DNA from: Anaerolineae bacterium
GTDB taxonomy: Bacteria; Chloroflexota; Anaerolineae; JAAYZQ01
NCBI GenBank assembly: GCA_016926595.1
Contig: JAFGOG010000517.1
Location: 1 to 19,969 of the forward strand
Direction of reading: 5' to 3'
Length of the DNA stretch: 19,969 bases
In this document: piece after piece, positions 14,901 through 19,969 of the stretch
Numbering within the stretch: the stretch's first letter is position 1
Layout of the letters: each line of letters begins with the position of its first letter
Notes under the pieces: model-generated
The model's database searches: none
Seen by the model: the letters and a program-made list of their open reading frames with translations, nothing else
Told to the model about the DNA's origin: nothing
Made by a program: the position numbers and the translations under genes

Positions 14901-16295
14901 AGGATATGCACTGTCGGCGAGGCGCCATGCGCGGCTCACGTCTGCCAGGTAGCCGGCTACGTGGCCCAACCGCTCGCGTGCCTCATACCAGCCATTCCGT
15001 CCCTCGGGGGTCTCCTCTTGTAGCAAGGCATGGATGGCCTCCACATGCCGTGCTTGTTCCATATGCCATGTCAGGTGCTCATGGATATAGCCGTTGTCAG
15101 GTAGGGTGTGCCACAGGCCGCTCTGTGTATATGCTTGGTAGTGTGCCAGCAAGATGGCGTGGGCTTCCGGTAAAGGGATTTTTTCTACCAAGCGCAGTTT
15201 TGCCTCACTGTGCAACAGGTCATGCATCGTGTACTGTTCCTCGGCGACGGCTCGCACCAGTGCCTTGTCTCGCATGAGTCGTAGCCGTCTTCTGGCATCA
15301 GCCTCTGACTGATCCCACAGCGCGGCAGCCACGGCCGAGTCGAGGCGGACGTCCTCTGGCAATATGCCTAGCCACGCAAAAGCCTCTTGGTCCTCGAGCG
15401 GGAGCCGTTCCAGGCTCAGGCGGAAGGAAATGCGCAAGCTCTCATTCCGATAGGTGGCTTCATCAAGGTCCAGGGCGGCTAGGTCGGCTAGCTCACGACG
15501 GAAGACGTCCAGCAACTCCTCCCAGGTGATGCCTGCTTCCACCTGGGCAGCAGCTAACTCCAATGCAAGCGGGAGATAGCCCAGTTCGCGAGCGAGCACT
15601 GCCGCCTGCTTGCGGTTGCTACCCAGCGGCCCCAGCCGTGCTTGGAACAGGGCGAGCGCCTGGGGTTCGGTCATCACGTCCAGGTCGTAGAGACGGGCAC
15701 CGACCTTTCGGGCCAGTGTTGCGTCCCTCGTGGTGACCAACACCTGGCATCGCTCCCCACCCACCAGGAAGGGGCGCACATGGTCGGCCTGCCAGGCGTC
15801 ATCCACCACCAGCAGGCAGGCTTTGTCGTGCAGCAGGGTACGCAGGTGGCTCGAGGCGCTTTCGACAACGGTAGGGCGAAAGTCGTAATCATGGAGTTCC
15901 TGAATCCAGCCGACGAGAAGCGAGAGGACATCTGGCTCGTGGCCCAACGTGGCCCACAGGATGCCGTCGAGGAGGCGGGTCTGCAGATCATGGTCGTGGG
16001 CCAGAGAGGCGACCAGCGTCGTCTTGCCGATGCCACCCAGTCCATGCACGGCGCTGATGACTAAGGAGCCAGGGGCGCTGGGTTCGTTGGCAAAAAGGCG
16101 GGCTTTGAGCGCGTTGCTCACTTCGGGGCGAGGGACAAAATGCGCCGGTAATGGTGGTGCCTGGAAAGGGACGCCTATAGGCAGCCTCCCCTTCCACCCG
16201 CCGATCACTTGCGCCCCATCACCGATGGCGATGCCCTCAGCGTGCTCAATATGGATCGTGTATTTGCTCGTTTCAGGTTGTTCGTCTGGCATCAT
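11985..16295 (-). CDS. NLR-like NB-ARC receptor with N-terminal amyloid-like motif and long helical-repeat sensor (1436 aa)
   Basis: The domain order is clear. Residues 11-34 are the short motif (KYTIHIEHAEG, IGDGAQV). Residues ~50-365 are an NB-ARC ATPase with P-loop GLGGIGKTT (85-93), Walker B LLVVDDAW (161-168), LVTTRD (186-191), GYLPLAL (239-245) and the MHD motif in YTMHDLLHSEAK (355-366). A helical linker (HLTWHMEQA) follows. From residue 531, 25 regular two-helix units of mostly 32 or 36 residues precede a C-terminal cap ending GRWWP. In this family ATP-driven oligomerisation, triggered by ligand binding to the repeats, clusters the N-terminal module to activate an effector. The motif-bearing small protein encoded 39 bp downstream is the obvious partner. 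The start is one of two adjacent ATGs with only a weak GAAGAG site; the second (16292) has better spacing. The ligand is unknown. Confidence 0.93.
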   Translation of the reverse strand: MMPDEQPETSKYTIHIEHAEGIAIGDGAQVIGGWKGRLPIGVPFQAPPLPAHFVPRPEVSNALKARLFANEPSAPGSLVISAVHGLGGIGKTTLVASLAHDHDLQTRLLDGILWATLGHEPDVLSLLVGWIQELHDYDFRPTVVESASSHLRTLLHDKACLLVVDDAWQADHVRPFLVGGERCQVLVTTRDATLARKVGARLYDLDVMTEPQALALFQARLGPLGSNRKQAAVLARELGYLPLALELAAAQVEAGITWEELLDVFRRELADLAALDLDEATYRNESLRISFRLSLERLPLEDQEAFAWLGILPEDVRLDSAVAAALWDQSEADARRRLRLMRDKALVRAVAEEQYTMHDLLHSEAKLRLVEKIPLPEAHAILLAHYQAYTQSGLWHTLPDNGYIHEHLTWHMEQARHVEAIHALLQEETPEGRNGWYEARERLGHVAGYLADVSRAWRLADSAYPASGLSVAVGLQCRYALIFASFTSLAWNIPPPVLAALVENGLWTPAQGLAYARQSPEARQRGEAIVALTPYLPPRLKAEALPAVGAIDDERIRVKFWIELAPHLTADLQEEIFRAVRSIEVESLRGRAFADLLPHLVGSFKESVLQAVLLISNEPARADALARLIPNLPAGLLDQALSIARDLKDEDTRILMFAGLVPRLEEPCASKVAVEAFESLASVASDWVRAKTLAELAPNLPVEFMEQALHLAQEVKIEGARTRALMGLAPYVPAELAEEVLKSAWTIRDSARRARAIAVVSPRLQSQSKAEALAEALDSARAISIEETRAITLADLANYLSADLKDRSLRESLTAVQAIKDEQTRARALQGLSPAWAVALPQETLAGARSIENESIRAEALIHLDPLLLTTRSGEALLVAKAITDRGSRVRALVGLIPHLPETLQAQTAKEALAGLQLVDHEEIRANELVNLGPHLPAGLKAEAFDRAAEIEKKGMRARALAGLASHLPPDLLQKAFVLLHSIGDHSAQGEARIGLTGYLPASLQQEALNAAHMIEDDLVRAQALIDSLPRLVPDLRNSALEQALSAMPSIRDEFMQGMLLGNLAPCLSSADTAGEALLVVHAMKNEGARLAAIQSIAPHLVYFSREELLAVAKMITTGSLRAKAMAALLPHLPEKDDVIRDAQATIQTTTDPLARAEALADLVAYLPEQIVADFLRQVLPEVHSLGHAAAQAKALTALAALGGRETESIVGDALKAARLIDEDWARVVALAGLLPHLPVDSKATVLKEAIETAQTIETESAGVSARLSLVPYLTSEELRDALTRTLAMESFVSKARSLKELVPSLPTELRDTVMGEVLTAVQSIEDEWLRAETLAELAPYIPIGLLPDAMSVARAITDGWSRTIALKAMAQQLAMLPTETLYPLWQKTLHALAHHARQNLLRDLGVLAPVVASLGDQEATTETYYSVQAVGRWWP
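12192..14705 (-). repeat. 25 two-helix repeats in the NLR sensor domain
   Basis: Residues 531-1368 consist of units built as GLxPHLP, then a helix (xxLxxEALxxA), then IxDExxRAxAL. Counting between successive LxPxL positions gives mostly 32 or 36 residues, with a few of 33-35. The 36-residue form adds about one helical turn. The pattern is HEAT/ARM-like, but I cannot assign it to a named family. Confidence 0.75.
16194..16265 (-). other. Amyloid-signalling-like motif at the N-terminus of the NLR
   Basis: Residues 11-34 of the NLR occupy the place where animal and fungal NLRs carry a death-fold or amyloid motif. HIEHAEG is identical to that in the C-terminal motif of the STAND ATPase, and KYxI/IG/A/V positions match the effector tail. 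Confidence 0.65.
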
Positions 16296-16336
16296 CTACT
16301 CTTCAAACACCTGTAGACTGGTCTTTCATAAGTCAC

Positions 16337-19300
16337 TCACCGCGTTCTAGTCACAAGCGGCAGATAGACGGCGAACTCAATCGACCGCCGTAGCACGATG
16401 CCGTCCATCGGCTGGAGTCTGACCTGCGCCGCCGGCGAGCCGTCGTTGTACCGCGCCCGGGAGCGCAGGTGTAGCGCGTCGGCGATGCAGGGGGCGCTGC
16501 TCTCGCAGATCAACCGCACGTAAGCCCCGTCGGCGGGCGAGAGCGGCACAGCCGCCACCATGTGCCATTGGTCACCCCCGATCCGCTGATCCAGCGCCGT
16601 TGAGACCACCACCTGGCCGTCGGCGACCACCTCGTAGAGGGCGTTCTGGCTCCAGCCGGAGGCTTCAGGCGCGGCCGGCCACCAGGCAGTGACCGTATAC
16701 ACGTCGGTCGCCGAGATGGGCAGGCTCCAGCGCGCATCGGCCAGGGCGCCGCTGCCCTGGTGGCAGCCGTCGCCCCAATCGTGATAGAACGGCCCGGCTG
16801 CCTGCCACTCGCCGCTGTCGTAGCTCGCTTCCACCCAATCGCCTGTCGTGGCAAAGCCTGGGCTGCCATCATCCAGGATGGTCTCGTAGCGCGGCGCCTG
16901 GCTGCCGGTCAGCCGCCGGAATCCGGCTCCCACTGCGATGGTCTGCGGCTGGCGCGTACCGTTGAGCAGCACCAGGCCATGGTCGAACTGGCGCCGGTAG
17001 ACGTCCGGCGGGCGCACATTCAGCCGCACGTCGTCCAGCCAGACCGTGCCGGTCACCTCGCCTACCAGAAACTGGAGGCGCGAGTCGTCGACGGTGGCGT
17101 TGGCCTCGAACGAGACGGTGTACTCCTGCCATTCGGTGTCAATCGGCACCCGCCGCCACAGCCCATAGTTGTCCCAGTCGGGGCTGCCCTTCTGGGCGCT
17201 CAGGGTGATGGTGCGCGGCGCGTCGCTTCGGGCCCAGAAGGCCACGTCGTAGGCCACGCCCTGCTCCAGCGAGCGGTCGTACTGGGCCACTTCGACGTGC
17301 CAGTCGGTGCCCGAGGTGGCGGTGACAACGACGCGCGCCGAGGCGGTGCCCACTGCCGCGTCGCCCGTGTCCCGGCTCACGTCGGCCAGGCAACCGGCTT
17401 CCGCATTGACCCAGAAGCTCCAGGGAGGGATGATGGGCAACTCAAAGCCGCCGTTCTCGACCAGGTTCTCGGGCGGAGGGCCGCCCAGGTCGACCCGTTC
17501 GGCCGGCCCCAGGGGGTGGCCCAGGTGAAAATCCAGCTCGTCGTACCACCAGTCGTTGCCGTGCCAGGTGTCGCCGAACTCGTGGGCAAAGTAGCCGTCG
17601 TCCAGCAGGGTCAGCGCCAAGCCGAAGCGCATCCAGGGGTAGTAGGTGCGGCCGAACTCGAGCGTCGCCGGTGCGATCTTGTTCCAGGGTTCATAGTCGT
17701 AGCCGTAGGCGATGTCGTCCAGCGGTGATGACTCGATCATGGTCGTGGCCGGCTCGGCCGCCAGACGCAGCCAGTCATGGTAGCGCGCCAGCAGGTCACC
17801 GAATGCTTCTTCGCCTTCCAGCACGTTGGCCGTGGCAAAGCCGAGGCTGATGCCGTTGAACAGGCCGGCCACGCCTGGCTCATGGATGTCGGTGCTGTGG
17901 CTGCTGACCACGGCGTGGGGCATGAGCTGGCGGAAGGTCTCGATCTCGTGGAATACGCCGGCCTTCCACGCCGCGTCCAGCGCCTCTGGATCGTCGGCCA
18001 CGCCATCCTCGTCGGCGTCGATTTCGATGGGGTGGCCATAGATGTCGTGGGTAAGCCATGACTGCGTGGTCATCACGTTGTCGAAAAAGACGCCGTCGGC
18101 CTGGTAGCCGCTGGCCAGCCAGGATTGGTAGGCGTAGCAGGCCTGGTATTCCGCCACCTCGGTCTTGGTCAGGTTGATGCGATAGGAGCCGGGCCAGACC
18201 TCGATCGGGTTGCCAGTCACGTCCTTGAGGTACCAGGCCTGGCATTCAGCGCCGGTACAGCCGTGGCAGGCTGGCTGCGACAGGTCGTTATTCTCCACGG
18301 CATTGATCGAGGTCAGCACACGGACGTCGGAGTTGAGCCCGCGCAGGGCCACGATCTGATCGGCACCGAGCCCATCGGCGCCCAACCACAGGTCAATGCG
18401 GGCCATATAGGGTAGCCCCTGGTCCATGAACTTCCACCAGCCCCACAGGTTGCCGGTGCGGGGGAAGGCGGGGTTGGCCGGCGACAGGGAACGGTAGTGT
18501 ATGGGCAGTAGGAAATCGGGATGCGCCGCGCAGCGCACATACACATCGTTGACCACATTCGGGTCGGGGTCCAGGCCGTCGACCAGCGTCTGGTGGAAGG
18601 TGCCGCCCGCGCCGTGGTCGAAGGGCATCATGTCGTCGTAGGACAGGGGCTGGCCCAGGGCGTAGGCGCAGGTCGTAGCTTCCGAGGACTGGACCGAGAG
18701 GTTGAGCTGGGTCGCACCCACCGGGAGCAGGGTACTGGGCGGGTTGGGCTCAGTGATCGGAATGCCGGTATAGAGCTGCGGCGGGCTGCTGCACGGCGAC
18801 CCGGTCTCGCCGCCAGCCGCCGGTGTGAACTCGTAGACCAGCTCATCGCCGGCCGCCAGGGAATCGGTCGCCAGCCAGACTTCGTTGGCGCGGGGCGGGT
18901 CCAGGCGCTGCGCCCGGGCGGCGATCTCATCGCCCGTGGCCGCCCGCCCAGAAAGGCGTACCTCGTCCAGCAGATAGTAAGCCGCTTCGTTCCAGCGGTT
19001 GCCGCCGACGTAGAAATCGCCGCCCCCGGCTGAGGGTGGCCAGTAGTGACCCTCGTTGGTATTGGCGGCCAGGATGCCGTCCACGTAAAAGCGCATGAAA
19101 TCGCCTGCCGCCGAGTAGGTGAAGGCCAGGTGGTGCCATTCCCCTGCGGTCCAGCCGCGCATATCGCCCAACGAGCCGTAGGCGCTCTGCCACTGGCCAT
19201 CCACGGTGCCACCAGCATACAGGATGCCGCTATCCTCAGCCTGGGCGATCCACAGCGAGTCGCCGTCGGGGGCCTGGTAGAAAAAGAGCACGTGCCAACG

Positions 19301-19804
19301 GTCGCTGTAGACCGGGTCGTCGCCATCGGCGCGCAGGGCGACCCACATCTCGACCGTGCCCTCGGCCAGGTCGAGGTTGTCCTCCCGCTCGAAGTACAAA
19401 CTGCCGTCGGGGGCCAGGGCCAGCGCCGAGCCCCACCTGCCCGCCGCATAGGCCATGCCCTGGGCCTGGTCGGGCGTCTCGCCGTTGGCCCCATTGGGCG
19501 AGCCATCGAGGTGCAGCAACAGGCCCTCGGCCGTCTCCCCGGTCGCCGCCGGCGCGCCGCCCACCAGCCAGCGGTAGGTGCTGCCCGACTCGGGGTCGCC
19601 GTCCAGATCGACAAAATCGACGCTGCCGATGGCGTAGCGATAGTCGAAGGTGAGCGTCGCGGCCGCGTCGGCGCAGGTGGGCAGGCTGGCGGAGGTGCTG
19701 TGGGCTACCGGGGCGAGCGCCAGGGCACCGAGCAGGGCGATCCAAAGCGCCGCGAAAGCGACGCTCTGCCTTCCCACGCCGGCGAGTTTAAACGGCGGCT
19801 TCAT
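16337..19804 (-). CDS. Secreted multidomain protein: LamG, GHL15-like hydrolase, CBM4/9-like and golvesin-C-like modules
   Basis: I use ATG 19804 (GAGGA with a 6-nt spacer) because a signal peptide begins there: MKPPFKLAGVGRQ, then a long hydrophobic core ending near AHSTSA. A longer frame from ATG 19912 overlaps the upstream gene. Residues ~92-285 are a LamG/concanavalin-like lectin domain (GTVEMWVAL, GEWHHLAFTY, RFYVDG, LLDEVRLSG). A beta-rich fibronectin-like stretch spans ~350-440. Residues ~450-745 resemble the GHL15 putative glycoside hydrolases, with DGVFFDN at 571-577 offering acidic residues. Residues ~780-930 look like CBM4/9 (NLVENGGFELP to VWLDDVRL). Residues ~973-1114 resemble golvesin-C (ILDDGSPGF, IADALHL). 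The last ten residues contain VYLPLV. It probably binds and cleaves an extracellular polysaccharide; the substrate is unknown. It sits 41 bp upstream of the NLR but is much more GC-rich, so the link may be incidental. Confidence 0.9.
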   Translation of the reverse strand: MKPPFKLAGVGRQSVAFAALWIALLGALALAPVAHSTSASLPTCADAAATLTFDYRYAIGSVDFVDLDGDPESGSTYRWLVGGAPAATGETAEGLLLHLDGSPNGANGETPDQAQGMAYAAGRWGSALALAPDGSLYFEREDNLDLAEGTVEMWVALRADGDDPVYSDRWHVLFFYQAPDGDSLWIAQAEDSGILYAGGTVDGQWQSAYGSLGDMRGWTAGEWHHLAFTYSAAGDFMRFYVDGILAANTNEGHYWPPSAGGGDFYVGGNRWNEAAYYLLDEVRLSGRAATGDEIAARAQRLDPPRANEVWLATDSLAAGDELVYEFTPAAGGETGSPCSSPPQLYTGIPITEPNPPSTLLPVGATQLNLSVQSSEATTCAYALGQPLSYDDMMPFDHGAGGTFHQTLVDGLDPDPNVVNDVYVRCAAHPDFLLPIHYRSLSPANPAFPRTGNLWGWWKFMDQGLPYMARIDLWLGADGLGADQIVALRGLNSDVRVLTSINAVENNDLSQPACHGCTGAECQAWYLKDVTGNPIEVWPGSYRINLTKTEVAEYQACYAYQSWLASGYQADGVFFDNVMTTQSWLTHDIYGHPIEIDADEDGVADDPEALDAAWKAGVFHEIETFRQLMPHAVVSSHSTDIHEPGVAGLFNGISLGFATANVLEGEEAFGDLLARYHDWLRLAAEPATTMIESSPLDDIAYGYDYEPWNKIAPATLEFGRTYYPWMRFGLALTLLDDGYFAHEFGDTWHGNDWWYDELDFHLGHPLGPAERVDLGGPPPENLVENGGFELPIIPPWSFWVNAEAGCLADVSRDTGDAAVGTASARVVVTATSGTDWHVEVAQYDRSLEQGVAYDVAFWARSDAPRTITLSAQKGSPDWDNYGLWRRVPIDTEWQEYTVSFEANATVDDSRLQFLVGEVTGTVWLDDVRLNVRPPDVYRRQFDHGLVLLNGTRQPQTIAVGAGFRRLTGSQAPRYETILDDGSPGFATTGDWVEASYDSGEWQAAGPFYHDWGDGCHQGSGALADARWSLPISATDVYTVTAWWPAAPEASGWSQNALYEVVADGQVVVSTALDQRIGGDQWHMVAAVPLSPADGAYVRLICESSAPCIADALHLRSRARYNDGSPAAQVRLQPMDGIVLRRSIEFAVYLPLVTRTR

Positions 19805-19838
19805 GGGGCATCCTCGCCTCCTTCCACCTGGCTGCTGC

Positions 19839-19969
19839 CTAAACAGCGCCGCCACGCAGGAGGCGCAGCGCACCTTCGACGCTTTCAACCAACTTGGAGC
19901 GCTTGACTGCATTCTTGCCGCCGGGTGCGGGGCGCCGGGTAATGTGTTCGAGCAGCTTGTCCAGGTGAG
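19839..19969 (-). CDS. C-terminal fragment of an unrecognised gene (42 codons)
   Basis: A frame open to the right edge ends at TAG 19839-19841. It encodes a charged helical tail (LDKLLEHITRRPAPGGKNA, then KRSKLVESVEGALRLLRGG). The amphipathic pattern and the 34-bp spacing to the next gene's ATG suggest a genuine gene end, possibly in the same transcript. Too little is visible to name it; the basic lysine/arginine content would fit a nucleic-acid-binding or ribosome-associated protein but proves nothing. Confidence 0.6.
   Translation of the reverse strand, partial: HLDKLLEHITRRPAPGGKNAVKRSKLVESVEGALRLLRGGAV

Noticed and set aside
16303..16329. Eight-codon reading frame just before the NLR gene as a leader peptide
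   Set aside because: It has no ribosome binding site and no regulatory pattern; such frames are expected by chance.
16296..16336. Terminator between the secreted protein and the NLR
   Set aside because: The 41-bp gap has no stable stem followed by a T-run in the direction of transcription.
16760..17728. Long plus-strand open frame (322 codons)
   Set aside because: It is antisense to the GC-rich secreted protein, whose domains are clear, and its translation shows no recognisable domain.
19802..19912. Upstream ATG at 19912 for the secreted protein
   Set aside because: The extra 36 residues are cysteine/arginine-rich, precede a typical signal peptide, and overlap the coding tail of the preceding gene; ATG 19804 has a good ribosome site.

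Overview
All recognisable genes in this 20 kb window lie on the minus strand, so the biological reading order runs from the right edge to the left edge. The window suggests a Chloroflexota bacterium, probably Anaerolineae-like. The reasons are the abundance of free-standing TPR proteins and STAND/NB-ARC ATPases, the frequent GTG starts, and a large secreted protein ending in the VYLPLV tail that recurs in Chloroflexota exported proteins. This assignment is inference; no rRNA or marker gene is present.

Right part (16337-19969): the last 42 codons of an unrecognised gene, then a 1155-residue secreted multidomain protein. That protein has a signal peptide, a LamG-like domain, a GHL15-like putative glycoside hydrolase core, a CBM4/9-like module and a golvesin-C-like module. 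It is visibly very GC-rich.

Middle part (10413-16295): a 1436-residue NLR-like protein (short N-terminal motif, NB-ARC ATPase, about 1000 residues of two-helix repeats), then a 131-residue helical protein, then a 34-residue-type TPR protein. The NLR carries a 24-residue glycine/isoleucine motif at its N-terminus and the small protein carries a version of it at its C-terminus. This arrangement matches bacterial NLR-effector pairs that signal through amyloid-forming motifs (BASS, RHIM/HET-s-like), with the small protein as a candidate Bell-type (HeLo/MLKL-like) cell-death effector.

Left part (1-10394): a tightly packed run of one 458-residue STAND ATPase and five TPR proteins. The ATPase has no sensor repeats and carries a third copy of the motif at its C-terminus. 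Four of the TPR proteins (875, 615, 573 and 356 residues) share a related N-terminal segment and look like diverged tandem duplicates. The fifth runs off the left edge as an array of exact 40-residue repeats. Most junctions are 11-41 bp, one is a 4-base GTGA overlap, and the larger gaps are 105 and 159 bp, so much of the cluster may be co-transcribed.

Working model (inference): this is an immune or programmed-cell-death island. It would hold one all-in-one receptor and one split receptor (ATPase plus separate TPR sensors), both coupled through the shared motif to the small effector. No tRNA, rRNA, CRISPR array, insertion sequence or convincing terminator was seen.
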